A stretch of 64,000 nucleotides of DNA, from NCBI RefSeq assembly GCF_036324505.1, contig NC_086349.1, positions 20,436,247 to 20,500,246 of the forward strand, given 5' to 3'. The position numbers and the translations under genes are program-made. The notes under the pieces are model-generated. The model made no database searches. It saw only the letters and a list, made by a program, of their open reading frames with translations, and was not told where the DNA came from. Shown here piece after piece: positions 21,827 through 43,800 of the stretch; positions within the stretch are counted from its first letter, which is position 1; every line of letters begins with the position of its first letter. This DNA is from Eleginops maclovinus. Taxonomy: Eukaryota; Chordata; Actinopteri; Perciformes; Eleginopidae.

Positions 21827-22753
21827 CTTTATGGATTTCTATATGTGGATATGTAGCTTTTCTAAGTACAATTCCCAAATGCCCTTATGTGTATTCAAAG
21901 CGTTGTTGGAATCTTTATAAGTTCAACCAATCAGTACAATCAAATGTAAAAGGGAATAAATCCTCAGTTTTCTTTCTGTACAAAAATGCCTGTTAAAGTT
22001 CAGCCAAAGCTAATAAGATCCTTCCGCTGTCAGATCAGGTGATTACAACACTCTTATAAGCACAGAGTTCTCTCTTTGTGTTTATATCTCTCTGCTGCAA
22101 CAAAAGGAAACTCTGTCTATCTAAACCCTTAAGCCATCTAGCATAGCCTAAATACAAGGAGGGAATTTTTGTATCTCCATTTTATGCTGCTTTATACTTC
22201 TATGCCATCTAAAGAAGAAAGTTTGACCTTTCAATACATTTGTCGGACAGCTTCAATTACTTTCTTACAGTTTGCTGATGATAATTGAATTATTTAACTT
22301 GATTCAAGTTTTAATAGTAGTACTTTAAATTGTAGTGGATTATTTACATTTTGTTGAGCTTTTAATGCAGTAAATTATTTGAATATTTCATCCAACTCTG
22401 GATATAAGTCGGACTACAAAATTGTATTAAACGTTATTTATATGTTTATTTGTTGTATTTCTTCCTCTTAGAAATTCTGTTGTTCTTATAATACATTCTT
22501 AACCTTTTTTGTTATTCATGTGATTGCTAGGTGTTATTGTGTTTGGACCTGTTTTAATAGACCTATTTGAATGTATTCTGGAAATGTTATAATTATTATG
22601 TTTGCTGAATTATAATGTGTATTGCTATTATTAATGTGATAATTATTATTATTGTTGTTATTTTAAATTATTATGATTATTGTTATTGTTATTATTATGA
22701 TCATTATTTGTATTATTGTTATCATTGGTAATACTGTAAATGAACACAATAAA
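21827..22753 (+). other. galnt6: galnt6 3' UTR with two poly(A) signals
   Basis: Non-coding AT-rich sequence. AATAAA at 21955-21960 and 22748-22753. The second is about 330 bases from the g6pd TATA box. A TTATTG/TTATTA-rich low-complexity stretch fills about 22590-22730. Confidence 0.55.
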
Positions 22754-22913
22754 ACAACTTAAATGTTTGACTTTCTTCCTCATTTCTGACGTCGTGTCGT
22801 CATATTCATCCATAAAATAGAACTGTATTTCCTCCTGACTTGATCTCATAATGGGGCTATGTGAGCGTGAGGAAGGCGTGTCCTGTTAAAGCCGCGCCCA
22901 CCGGCAGTGTCGA

Positions 22914-22921
22914 TGACGTCA
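22914..22921. promoter_or_regulatory. g6pd: Palindromic CRE (TGACGTCA) upstream of g6pd
   Basis: A perfect 8-base CRE/ATF site about 165 bases upstream of the TATA box; a near match TGACGTCG sits at 22787-22794. CREB/ATF binding to this word is well known; its use here is inferred from position only. Confidence 0.55.
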
Positions 22922-23084
22922 CTGGACAGGACAGTGATGGGAACTCGAGCGAGCGCTGGTGAGTTTCACACAAACCAATAAAAATCTTCAGTTTCGTCTT
23001 TGTCACTCTAACAGGGAAGTAGGCAGGACAAGAGCGCTGCACTAAACACAGCCTCGACTGTTGTCCGCCCTGATTGTGCGAGCG

Positions 23085-23091
23085 TATAAAA
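23085..23091 (+). promoter_or_regulatory. g6pd: TATA box of g6pd
   Basis: TATAAAA in a GC-richer stretch, about 70 bases before a good donor (GTGAGT at 23157-23162). This suggests a non-coding first exon of roughly 23115-23156 spliced to the exon at 24417 that carries the ATG. Confidence 0.6.
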
Positions 23092-23156
23092 CCCTCCCTA
23101 TCGTAGGGTTTGGTCCATGGTCTTAACGGCCAGGTTATCATCTCGTTAACGGACTT

Positions 23157-24416
23157 GTGAGTAGCAGCGTTTTAAATTCTGTTAAGCTAACTTAGCTTAA
23201 CCGTTGCATGTGTTGTAAGCTAGGCGCTGTTTGCTAGCTGCAGTTCTGGATCACTTGTGAAGGCATGTTGGCAGCATGTGAAGCTAAGGGCTGATGACAG
23301 GGCTGTTTTAAGAGTATTGGTTAGCCCGGCAGCATGCAGACGGCGATATAAAGCTATTACTTTAAAAAGCAGAATATTCTGAGCTCTTTTAGTTGCTAAC
23401 TGCCTGCAATGTCAGCCCCTGTTATCTTGATGTGTTAGCCGAAAATATCCAGCTTTATCACGGTGTGTTGCTGCATCATTTAGTCCTCTACATACGGGAT
23501 TTGGTGGAGGATTTGACTAATATCATTATAGTTTGTTGTGTGTCAGGTCAAAGCTAAGAGCTAGTGACCATCTGACAGAAATACACGTGCTGTCCTTCTG
23601 ATGTTGTTGTTTTATGTACGATCATATGCATCTTTTATTACATACGTTCAAGACTGATGTTAATTTAACTTCTTTGAAATGCGTTGCAGAGTTGTATGGA
23701 AGCCTATTTCTGCTAGTAGGAGAAATACTTAATTGAAATTTGATCTTTGCAATGAAAAGACATATAATGTAGTCATTACAATAACAACATTTTGAAATAC
23801 TGGCACATGATTTTGTATCGTAAAATAATGAAAAACTCCGTAATGAACTATCTTTTTAAATAATGAACTCGTATCTTGACATAATGATTGAGTAAAACAA
23901 AAACAAAAAACCTTGATATATGACATAGCATATAAAATAACGAGAAGCTTATTCAGAGGTGCAGAGTCATTCTTTTGATATTCTCATAATGACTTGCACT
24001 TTTTTTTCATTGGCTGAAATTGGATTCCATATTTTTGTAATCATCGCTGCAGCCTGCAGGTGTAGATAAGGGTGAGTGGGGAAATTACTGAAAAAAATAC
24101 TGTCTAATTTGACTCATTAATAACTTAAAATCAGTCAAAAGTTCTTCAACATTTGTTATCTCTATATAGTTAAGAAAGTAAAGGCAGTTTCTCTATTTGA
24201 ATACATCCAATGAATTTGACATCACAGCTGACCATTTTCAAAACATACATCATTTGTTTTCTGCGGTTTTTAGGAGCTTAATCTTTTTATTATTCCTGCG
24301 TCGGTTTGGGGGTTGGTTTTCACAGTTTTATTTGGTTTGGTTCCTGACTTTTTTAAGGCCAATTTTATTTGTTGAATGTGTGTTTAACAACCTTTTTTTT
24401 TTTTTATTATCCACAG
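23157..24416 (+). other. g6pd: g6pd intron 1 (5' UTR intron)
   Basis: Runs from the GTGAGT donor after the proposed first exon to the acceptor at 24415-24416. It contains GCTAA/TTAGC words near 23181-23202 and one TGACAGGGC match to the antioxidant-response core at 23295-23303. Otherwise AT-rich, nothing coding. Confidence 0.45.
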
Positions 24417-24454
24417 AAGCTGCAGGAAATCAAGACTGCCTGACAAGCCAAACA

Positions 24455-33349
<8,895 letters not shown>

Positions 33350-33655
33350 GCTGAGCTGAGGGTGAGAGTAGAAGTAGGGTAGTGGGAGGGGTGCAGCAGG
33401 GGTAGGGGAGTTGGTCGAGTGCTGGAGTCTGTTGAGGAGAGAGGCGTGATGTGATCCTTCACAGCAGCAGGAAGGAGCTTTTATTTCTCAGGTATGGCAA
33501 CTGTTCCTTGGAGTGAGATGTATGAATGTAAGCTGTATACCACATTTGGTGGTAGAGTTCTTATTTTTGTCATACACAACTTTCCATATTTTATTTAAGA
33601 TGTGGGACCATGTGAGCTGGAGAGAGAGCAAATAAACTGTTAAATTGGTGAAGAA
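33350..33655 (+). other. g6pd: g6pd 3' UTR with poly(A) signal
   Basis: Follows the TGA at 33347-33349. AATAAA at 33631-33636 is the first good signal and gives a UTR of about 300 bases. A second AATAAA lies near 34262. Confidence 0.6.
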
Positions 33656-34329
33656 AATAACAGTCTGATGAACTAGCTCCATGTCCCCGTCTCCATTAAT
33701 CAGGTCTTATTTGTCAGGATGGTAATTGGAATAACTGAGCCGAACAACAACAGAACAATCAGAGTCATGCTCCCTCAGATTAAAGCCCTGTACCAAAGAA
33801 GGTAACTGAGCAGCGCAGAGACGCACCAACGATTGTTCACCAGCTGCCGCTCCTAATCATCGTGATTGTAATACCGTTATGCTTCCACTGCAGTTAATAA
33901 TCACTCTTACTGGAATTTCTTTTCACCACCTGCATACTCTCTCTCTTTGCCTCCTCTTTGAGATGAATAGAGTGTGGTTTACTAAAGCTAATGTAGGCCG
34001 TTTCTGTTCAAAGCACTCATTTTGGAATAGTCTTAAATGTCCGTATGGACAAACAAAAAATGCTCTGTCTGGGCTTCATTCCCTTTTGTTTACATTTTGT
34101 TCAGTTTTATTTAAGTCGCTGATGATCATTCCATTTTTCAAAAAGTTCTGACAGCAGCGGTGTCCACCACAGATCAACAGTGAATGTCTTTGTAATGACG
34201 TACTGAATACTGCTGTCACACCGGCACACAAGCATAATGCTAGCTACATTTTCACTATTTGTAATAAACTTGCTTCTTTGTTCACCTCTGTCTCGTGATA
34301 TGACTTCATTATGTTATGATTGGTGTATC

Positions 34330-34925
34330 TGAAAAAAAAGGATCAATTTAAGAACCATTAAAGACATGCAATTTGTGGAATGTATGCATGTTGAAAAAAA
34401 CCCTTGTATTGTATTATTTGAAAAAAAAAATCATGACGTTTTTGAAAGGTCGTACAGTATGTGGGGAAAAAATCTCATAAAAAAGGCATAGTCCTGTAGG
34501 TGGAAATAAGTCATGTTTTAGAATGTAGAGAATTGTGGTGGTAATGCACCATTAATCTGGATGCCGACCACCACCAGAAAAATAAGAAGTATGTTGATAA
34601 AATCCAAGGTATGTATTATTCAACAAAACAACATTTTGAAAATGGGCCGTAGTATAAGATTGAAAAAGTCCTGTGAAATGAATCCTAAAAAAGGTATAGT
34701 ATTGTATGTCAAGTCATGTTTTAGTATGTCAAGTATGCTGAAATCATAAAATGTCAAACGTTTTAAAAACACGGAGTAAGTTGAAAAAAGTCATGCCGTG
34801 TTGAAATGTACAAAAACGTATAGTATTTGGGAAAAAGTTATGGTGTATGTGGGAAAAAAGGTCCATGTTTAAACATTTGAAAAAGGTCTCAGTACAGCAT
34901 TCTGAAAAAATGTCATGCAAAAGAA
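34330..34925. repeat. Degenerate tandem repeat (GAAAAA-GTCATG / TAGTATGT words)
   Basis: Imperfect units of about 40-50 bases recur, each built from a GAAAAA run, GTCATG and TATAGTAT or AGTATGT. There is no coding content. It lies between the g6pd and gpd1 3' ends. Confidence 0.6.
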
Positions 34926-35281
34926 TACGAACCACCTTCACCCTGGACCTTTCAAGGCGAGGGCCGGCCAGCCTTGGGGAGGGGCCCCTGAAGGAAACAT
35001 CCCACAGCAAGCCGCCGTCCTCGACCTGCGGAGTTGAATTTATTTCGCTGAACAGCCTCCCACATATTTTCTTTTCAAGAAAATGAACTTTTCTGGGTCT
35101 CTGGTGTCAAACATCTCGTCAATTCCACTTTCACGTTTTTTTAAATGTTCGGCTTCTCAGTGGGATCCGTCTGTCAGTGCACTCTAGTTGTTTTAACTGA
35201 ATTGAAATAACTAGGTCAATGATTGCCTTCCTAATGAGAGCATGAAAAATGATTGCAGCGATGATTTGACAACACAATTAG

Positions 35282-36211
35282 TTTATTCACAGACAAATGT
35301 TGCCATTTTGCAACACACAGTAGCTGTAACTGATCGAAAACCGGGTTACAGGCAGGTTACAATAACAAACGGAATCCTGGATGGACGTTAAGTAGTTAAG
35401 TCTTTGGTTTGACAAAAAAAAAAGACAACAATGGCCTAGACTTAGCAACCTTGCATTCTAAGGCACTTTTATGTTAAAAACAGTTGCTGTGCGATCGACA
35501 GTATGTACAGTACAAGACAGGAGACATCATAGTGATTTACGTAAGACACGTTAGAGCAAACAAAGACGTAACAGCGAGGAATTCCATCTAGAATTAGATA
35601 ACTTGAGATGATTGACAGGCATTCACAGATCAGCAAAATCACATAAACATATCCCTCTGCAGAAGGCGGTCAGTAGCTCTTTTCCCCGAGTGTCAGCCTT
35701 GCCAAAATCTGAATGCATGATGTCGTGCCTTATAAACATTGTACCAAAATGTTTATAACTGTATGGCAGTGGATGGTTCCCTAAACAGGAGTCATTGAAT
35801 TATGATCATTTTGATATCCAGTAATGTCTGCATGTTCTTAATTACTGTTTTAAATTCGGCTGCTGTCTAGGAGAGTGACTCCATGCATTCTGATTTCTGG
35901 CTCGGCGGAAGAAAGATAAACAACCTCAGGAAAAAAGAGCTATCTGACGTCAACGTGAGGGAATAAAACAATGATCCTTCAAGTTTCACATAAAAGTCAG
36001 GGAAGGAAAGAAAGCACTTCATGAAAACTGAGTGTTAAGGACAGAATGGTTAAACTAAAGTACACAAATGTTACGCAACCTCTGAAAACACAGTGGTTTG
36101 CACTCACTGGCCGGAGCCGATTGGTTGCATGACAGCTGTGGAGTGACGGGTCACCAGATAACAAATGGTAATGTTCTCCGTTTAGAAGGCACTTGGTCAG
36201 TTTGTTGCTTT
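35282..36211 (-). other. gpd1: Probable gpd1 3' UTR
   Basis: From the TAG of gpd1 (complement of 36212-36214) to a minus-strand AATAAA (TTTATT at 35282-35287 on the + strand). The UTR end is inferred. Short ORFs on either strand look like shadows. Confidence 0.45.
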
Positions 36212-39200
36212 CTACATGTGCTCGGGGTGGTTCTGCAAACAGCTTATGAACTCTGTGACGGGGTGGCCCTGATAGCAGATCTGATACACGGCATTGAACA
36301 GGGGGAACCTGGGAGGAAGGAGGAGTAACGATGAATTCAAACATAGTGCTGGACTGAGTGTTTTCTACCCAGCGGTGAGATTGTGCGTGTGCCGCAGCTT
36401 CACTTACTTGTCAATGAGGTCTTTGTGCTTGAGGATGAGGTAAACCTCGGCTGCCGTCGCCGGTCCCTGCAGCTTCTGACCGTTCAGCATCTCTTTCTCC
36501 AGCTCCTCGACGGACTGACGGAAACATGGAGAGCATGCGGTGTGAAGTTTTTCAAATGGAATACTGTAAAGTGTTTTCAACTTCACCACCATTTGTTTAT
36601 AGCACAAACATCTGTTTATAATCCACATATTATTATAATAAGTATTGTGTCACTTGCACAGTTTTCTTTCCTTTTTATCTCTTATGTCTTAAGTATATGG
36701 CGTGCTACACTGGTGGAGTGCCTGGGACTTAAGATTCTCTAAATCCAGCTGTAAATATTGTGCATATGACCTTTTAATCTTTACATTTTGAATGCAATTA
36801 TTTATATACACATTTTCTGTAAGTGGCAGACTGTCAATCACCTTCATATTGTACAAATAACAACGTATTTACATAGTTTTACTGAGCTTACTATTCTGCA
36901 TTGTTTGTCTAAGCTCATATTTCGAACTGCCAAAATAAGTTATACATAATTCCCTTCCTCAATAAATGTAGCAGTATTTTTGAAATCAGAGCTCCTACCT
37001 TCCCAGTCCTCACAAAAGCCTCAGCCACTTTGCGGTTGCGTCCTCCGTAGCAGGTCGTGATGAGGTCGGCCACGCCGCAGCTCTCCAGGAAGGTGGCGGA
37101 GGATACGGGGCCGGCGGTGCAGAAGATACGGGCGAAGGCGATCATCTCCATCAGACCCAACCGGATCACTGCTGCCTTCGTGTTGTCTCCAAAGCCCAGA
37201 CCGTCACAGAACCCGGCTCCGACCGCAACGATGTTCTGAGGACGGAGGAGAGAAAGTGTTAGCAAGAGCAGGGGACACACCAGGATCTAGACTACCTGGA
37301 GGACTGTAAAAGCGTTCACTATTGTTTAAATCAATTTAACTTTCATATGGTCTCCTGAGCATTAACCATCATTCCCTATAAGCGTCTTAGAAATGGTTTT
37401 GTTTCGTAATAAAAGCTCACCTTCAGGGCTCCGCATATCTCCACCACGTCAGACTCCTCCACCACAGTGACTCTGAAGTTGCTGGTCTGCATGAGCTCCT
37501 TCAGGAGGGCCCCGTGGTTTTTATTCTTACATCCTGCAAGCAGGAAAAAAAAGAACATGCTTATCTTTTGGCATTTCTCCAAGACGACTTGTCACACCCA
37601 TTAAAATTAAGGGCTTTTATTAGCCGTCATCATTTAAACAGTGAGTCTGCATCGTTCAGAGTACAGGTGTAATGCTCCGAGGGCTCAAACAAGTTACATT
37701 ACACTGATCCAATATTAATCCTTTCACACACACACTTAAAGGAAATCCCATTAAGCATGGTCTCATGCGGGGCCTTCAAAGGCTTGTGGGAAAGAAATGT
37801 GAATCTGAACCAGCCCTCTGTCATTCACACAGCAACTACACAGCAGATTAAACCCTCACCCTCATGCTGAGGGCGCAGAAACACAGAGCACTTCCAGCCT
37901 CATTATTAAAATCTAAATCTTGATCAAAGTGCAACTTTGTCCCAATGAAACAATAATACTTTCTTTCAAACAACAACAACAAATAGGTCAGAGTAAGAAA
38001 TGAAGGCCATGTGATTACACTCACCGATGGTGGTCTCACAGAACTTCTCATCAGCCACCTCATTAGCAATGTTGGCACCCATCAGCACGCTCATGTTGAT
38101 ACCCAGCTTCTCCTGGATCACATCAGAGATGAGTTTAAGTCCATCAGGCCCCTCGTCTACACCCTGGAGGGACAAAACACACAAGCAGCGTATTTACATT
38201 GAGCCATAGCACACTTATCCGGGTCAAAGGTCGCGCTGCACAACAGGTTAAGGGCAGTCTTACAGAAAGTTGGTTGCAAAAGTTTGGTACGTTTAACTTT
38301 TGAAAGGGCAATACATCCACACATTAAACAGCAATACTAGATCCGGTGGCATGTCCTGCTCTAAAGTACGCACATTTAATTGAAACCATACACTTTACTC
38401 CTTCAACACATTACTGTAGCCAGCGCTCCATTGAATTTGCGTATTGAGGCGTTTAAATGACTCTTTTCCCAATCATTTCTTAGAAATCATTTTCCCTTTA
38501 AACTGTACATTTGCATACAGTCCACATTGTCGACTATCATTTTCAAAAGTGACCTTTCCCCATTAGTTATCACAGTTAATCATTTATGCTTATTATTATT
38601 ATTATTATTATCATCATCATCATTATCATATGCTAAAAGGTTAGGTCCTACCTGCAACCCTAATCACACAATATGAAGAACCATTACATCAACATTCAGA
38701 GACAAAAGGATAGGAATTCAAAGAGCAAAGTCAAACCTTGATAAGCGACATGCCCAGAGCATCGGTTTTTATCTTGCCCTTTATGGAGTCACACACTTTC
38801 GCGACAAACTGGTGCGGGATCACAAACACCAAAATGTCTGCATCAGTGGACGCCTCTACCAGGTCCGGGACGGCCAGCTGAGGAGGAAGAGGAACTTGAG
38901 GATGATGTGGCAAGAGATGTTCAAATGAGGTGCACCCTACATTAGAGCTGGTGCAACAAAGCACTTAAGGAGCACATTCAGATATGTAACCTACAATTAC
39001 AATCCATTATGCAGGCTGCGATGGGGAAGGCCTTTTTAAAACAACCACAACAAACGCAGATACAAAGCACGTGTACACAGTATGCCTCAAGGACCTCAGA
39101 TAAGAAACATTTCACTGAAGTACATGCATGTAACAAACAGATGGCAAAGCAACAGGCTGGAGGAAGAATATATGTTGTAATGGTGATAAACAAACTGTCC

Positions 39201-40717
39201 TTACCACATTTGCTGGCAGCTTGTGACCAGGAAGGTACTTCACATTTTCATGGTCAGTGTTGATTATTTCAGTCAGTTTGCGCCCATTCACCGTCTCCTC
39301 AAACACCCACATTTTCACTGTGGCGTCGAAATTTGAATTCTGAGCAGCATTGGCACCCACTATCTTGGCAATGGCAGAACCCCTGTATTGTTAGGAGGGA
39401 CAGGTTAGTAGTTCCTCTACATAGGAATTAAGTCACATTACATTTAAAAATCATTGTTAATGAACATAACAAGGAAACAGCCAGTGTGGTATCCAACATC
39501 CAGTGACTTAGCATTTGAAGGCTTAATGTCAAAGAGTTCAAAGACTTGTTAATATCATGGGATTGCTGGTGTGAGCATTAGGTCAATGATAATCATGGAT
39601 TCTGTGTATTTCCTACTGATTTACATAAGAGTTGGTGCCCTTTGATCCCCAGCAGAATGACCTGGCAGGCTGAAGATAAGCTGAAATAGGTGACCATCTA
39701 CCCTGGGTTCATGTGTGGACAAAACCGAGCGCCTAACTTATTTTGAGAAATCTGTTGATGTTATATTAGTTTAAATCAACACTTATTTGTTAAGGTATGC
39801 TTCTATTAATGTTGGACCAACATTTAAATTCAGCAAGACAACAACAGCACATAAAGCAACATGATCGTTGAAGTCAGATTGCTTTCCAACAATAGCTTTA
39901 ATTGTGCTGCTGAATTATTTCTTAATGCTCTTTGTGACTTTTATTTTTGTACAGCACTTTGAATTGCTTTGTGTTGAAAGGTGTTATATAAATAAACTGA
40001 GCACTGAGTATAAATGAGCAATCTCAGCCTATTAAAAATTAATGTTGTATTGATAATGTAAAGCTATATGACAGATTTAGTAAAAGACTAATAGAAATGG
40101 TATTTTTCGAAGATGTTTTACTAGTCTGGTTTTTTAAAGTCTACATGTTAATGTTAAGTTAACACTAATAAATAGGGTTGGGTGTTACCCAGAGAACATC
40201 ATCTATTGTAGTAGTTTGGCACATGTAGACAGCTGATTATATAATGACTGTAAAATAACATTAACATGTCTGCTGTAGGTAGTAAGAGCAGTGAGCTAAA
40301 ATAAAAAAGGTGACGTGTATGTTGCTGCAACGGTAACGTAATTGCTAACATGACCGCATAAACCAATAATCGTGACTCACATGTGGTCAGTTTTATGAAC
40401 ACTCAGCGGCTTTCACAGCAACCGAACCAAAGCTACAGTCAGCGTTTGTTAAAGCGAACTGTCACATAGCCGTTAATGGTATACATTCAAACTCCCGTAC
40501 CATAGTAAATGTTGCTAACGGCTAGTTAACGTTAGCTGGGTGGTTGCCCAATGATGCTAAGTTGGCTAGCAACGGTTCAAAGGGTTATCAATCAATGTGT
40601 GATATGCAAAGATGGCAACGCACTCTCATGTTAGCATTACAACACATTATCCGATATTAACACAGCAACTTACCAGTTTCCAGAGCCAATGATGCAGACT
40701 TTCTTCGGAGCTGCCAT
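36212..40717 (-). CDS. gpd1: Glycerol-3-phosphate dehydrogenase 1, NAD+ (cytosolic)
   Basis: Interconverts dihydroxyacetone phosphate plus NADH and glycerol-3-phosphate plus NAD+, linking glycolysis to lipid synthesis and the glycerophosphate shuttle. Eight exons, all in phase: 40717-40674, 39382-39205, 38877-38737, 38163-38025, 37533-37421, 37235-36999, 36514-36408, 36308-36212; 351 residues (human 349). Visible: N-terminal dinucleotide motif [17 protein letters not shown]; catalytic region [20 protein letters not shown] and [19 protein letters not shown] with the conserved Lys; substrate region [19 protein letters not shown]-terminus LQNHPEHM. Start: the only ATG with this N-terminus. Odd: FCTAGPVSS is one residue longer than the mammalian form as I recall it. 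Complete and intact. It runs tail to tail with g6pd and shares orientation with asic1. Confidence 0.97.
39900..39996 (+). mobile_element. Rex1-like LINE 3' tail fragment in gpd1 intron 1
   Basis: GTACAGCACTTTGAATTGC followed by GTGTTATATAAATAAA is the characteristic 3' end of fish Rex1/CR1-type LINEs. A short, 5'-truncated relic, antisense to gpd1. Confidence 0.55.
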
Positions 40718-40838
40718 TGTGAAGAGGTAAAGCGATGAATGGGGGTTGAGTCGACACAGACTGTGGACCTGCAGTGTGGTTATGCAACACGCCGAGCAGC
40801 ATCTTATTGGCCTGCTGGGGGGGAGACTCTGCACCGCC

Positions 40839-40846
40839 CTTTTAAA
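40839..40846 (-). promoter_or_regulatory. gpd1: TATA-like element of gpd1
   Basis: On the minus strand TTTAAAAG lies about 120 bases upstream of the ATG, next to a GGGCGG GC box. Position and neighbours suggest a core promoter; a weak TATA match. Confidence 0.35.
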
Positions 40847-41002
40847 CCAGGGCCAAGTCCGGTCGATCATCCACAGTCCTGCAGGTTAGTGGGCTCAAAG
40901 TAAAGCGGGCAAAAGTGAAGTACAAAAATATTACACGTTTTATGACCCCAAGACCTGTGGTTAATGAAGTGATAAGAGTGTGTGCAAACAGTCTTTACAA
41001 CA

Positions 41003-41289
41003 CAGTGGTGGACTGTAAGTATTTCCATTCTGTCCTACTTGATATATCTAGTACACATCAATTCAGATACAAATATTTTATTGCATTATATGATAGCTAT
41101 AGTTTTGCAACATAATAATAAATAATATATCAATTTGAAGTACTTTTACTTTAGATACTTACTAGTGTTTTTATTTGTTAAAGTTAAACTGTGATTGCAT
41201 CGCTTTTACTTAAACTTTTAAGTATTTTCTACACTGTGGTATTACTACTTTTACTTGAGTAAAAGGTCCAAGCATTTTTTCAACCACTG
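41003..41289. mobile_element. Degraded hAT-like MITE (CAGTGGTGG ends)
   Basis: Starts CAGTGGTGGA and ends TCAACCACTG (imperfect inverted repeats). The interior is rich in TACTTTTACTT/AGTAAAAG words, as in an abundant fish MITE. No 8-base duplication is left. Related TACTT-rich sequence continues to about 41650. Confidence 0.55.
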
Positions 41290-43554
41290 TTTGGCAGACA
41301 CATAAAGGTACATCCTGTGATGGACAGTACTCTGGGCTACATGGTACTATTTTGTTGGACTTTTCGCCTTCATTTTACAGCTATACTTCAGCTACATTTA
41401 TTGTCATTTTGTAACTCGACATATTTAATGACACCTGTAGAAACTTAAATAAAAAACTCTAGTGGTAAAGTAGGTTGGTGAAACAGCTGAAATAATCAAA
41501 TATATAACAGACCATTCTGTATTTTGAATACTTATTTTACTTACTAAATTGTTATACATACTTTTTGATCGTTCATTTTAAGCTTGATATTACTTAAGTA
41601 GATTTTGAGTATTTTACATGGAAGTATTGATACTTTATTTGGAATAACATAAAACTATTGCAAAACATTTGTCATGATCAAACAATGATTAACTGCCAAG
41701 TGATTGTATGAAACAGGACACATTGCTCTACATTATATCACATGTCTTTTCTCTGCTTCCTCCAGTACACTCACAGGATGTAGCTTCTGTCAAATGTTTC
41801 CTTTGCAAAATATAGCCGACACATTAAAAGTCATGAGAGCGATCACAGAAAGTGCACTGTGTGAGAAATTATTTGGTCTACGGGACTCAAACAAAAGGGG
41901 AACTTGTTGCATAAGAGTTGGAAGAAACAGACAACCAAGGAGAAGCAAAACCCCACATTCAGCGGTCTGGTTTCCACAAGCAACATCCAGCAGTTTTTAA
42001 TCAGGGTTTACAGCCAGAGTGTTAATGATGATGTCTCCTACAATGCAATTATACTATCATAAACTCAAATATTTGAGTTCATGAAGTAATTCACAATAAG
42101 GCTACAGTCACTGTGCCATCTAGCCATATCTTAACATTTTAAGTATCTTGAGGTGATATTGCAATCCTTAAAAATGTTGTTGAGACATTTTACTCAAATC
42201 CACAAACGTCAACCTCTTTGTGGCACTAGAGGAAAAGGACCACCATAGCAATTCAGGGATATTTTCTAGAAAACATGAATTTGTTTGAATAAATTATTGG
42301 AAATTTGGAAGTTTTTAAGATGTCTCAGTTGGGACATTGGATTTCCCAGAACCACAACGCTAGCAATGCCGAAAATGATATACGTGGAAATCTGAAATCA
42401 AGTCCATTATTTATTTTTACAACACCAGACTGAAATAATCAATTCATATCTCAAGATAAAAAATAAAAATTGGAGGCAAAATATAAAACACAACCTGAAA
42501 GAAGGACACCCTGTGGACTTGACCTACTGAGATGCATGACCTCATGCAGCAGACGCTAGAAAAACAACCATCCAACACAGAAGAAGCCGCTCTTACTGTA
42601 GCAACACACACAAAAAAAGAGTCATACTTATATATTTGATATACTTTGATAAATGAACCTACAATCATATGTAAAGAAAAAGAGACACAGAGCTAGTTCA
42701 TATTAAATAAATTCAACAAGTACAATATTTCCTACATCAGACTAATACAATGATAATATTATCCAGTATTTATAATATAGTTAATGGCATGGTTGTGCTT
42801 AATAATGACATTATATCGCTATACAATTCCAATTTCCTGTTAAGAATAACATTGAGCTCAATGGGAATGAGTGTATCTCGATAAACGGCGACAAAATGTT
42901 GTCTGATCTTTGTAAACAGAGTCAGAATAAAGACAGATTTAAACATGCAATGACATGTTTACAGCCCAACTGATTACATATACAGTGGTTTGAATACAAG
43001 GGTAGCAATTCCTATTTTTCCACTTCTGAATCAGGCAACTTTGTTAACAAACACATACACACACACACACACACATACACACAGACAGATGAAAACCATT
43101 AATTTGTCAGTTTAAGACCCATACTGTACAATGCTTCGTGCAATGTAGGGCCCTAAACGATAGCAAAACACATTCAACATATTTATACTAAGTACTTTTA
43201 TCTTACCATGTTAACGAACACTGAAGGTTAATTGTGATAAACAGCATCTATGTGTAAAAATCATAGACTGTATATAGAAAGACGTCCGACACTCCCTAAA
43301 ATTAATGTCCCTTTTGCACTTTAGCCAGGAAATATTCTTACAGTGATTGTCATTTAATGGAAATTTGAAGGCAAATCTTTCCGTTTGTAGCACCACATGG
43401 AGAAGAACTCTTTAGACATTTGTTCATAATATGGTTTGTTTACTTTTATTTTTGTTTCTGTGTAAACACCCATCTCTTTTTCATGTTCAATAACTTGTTT
43501 TAGCTCAATTGTTGTCACATTTTGGGAATTATGCACCTGTTGGATGAAAAGATT

Positions 43555-43800
43555 GATTCCACTCTCACAGTCAGTTGCCAGTTAGCTTAGCTTAGCAAAA
43601 ACACTGACCATAGAGGGAAACAGCAAGCTTGGCTCTACATTTTTATTAAAGGGTAAAAAGAAACAAAACTTTGTGGTTGTTGTTTTACTAAATTTGTAAA
43701 AAAATGAGTTAAAACCTATTAATTTGTGAGCTTTAGCTTTTTGTTGCTTAAAGTGGTTTTCTCTCTTTGTGCTAAGCTAGCCAGGTAGTGGTACACAAGT
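43555..43800. repeat. Degraded interspersed repeat (GTTAGCTTAGCTTAGC type)
   Basis: CCAGTTAGCTTAGCTTAGC, then GGGAAACAGCAAGCTTGGCTC, then TTTGTGGTTGTTGTTTTAC follow in the order of a repeat common in percomorph fish, recognised from memory. Class unknown, ends approximate. Confidence 0.45.

Noticed and set aside
41704..42000. 98-codon + strand ORF between gpd1 and asic1
   Set aside because: Composition and content match nothing recognised, with no convincing splice sites or promoter. Treated as chance.
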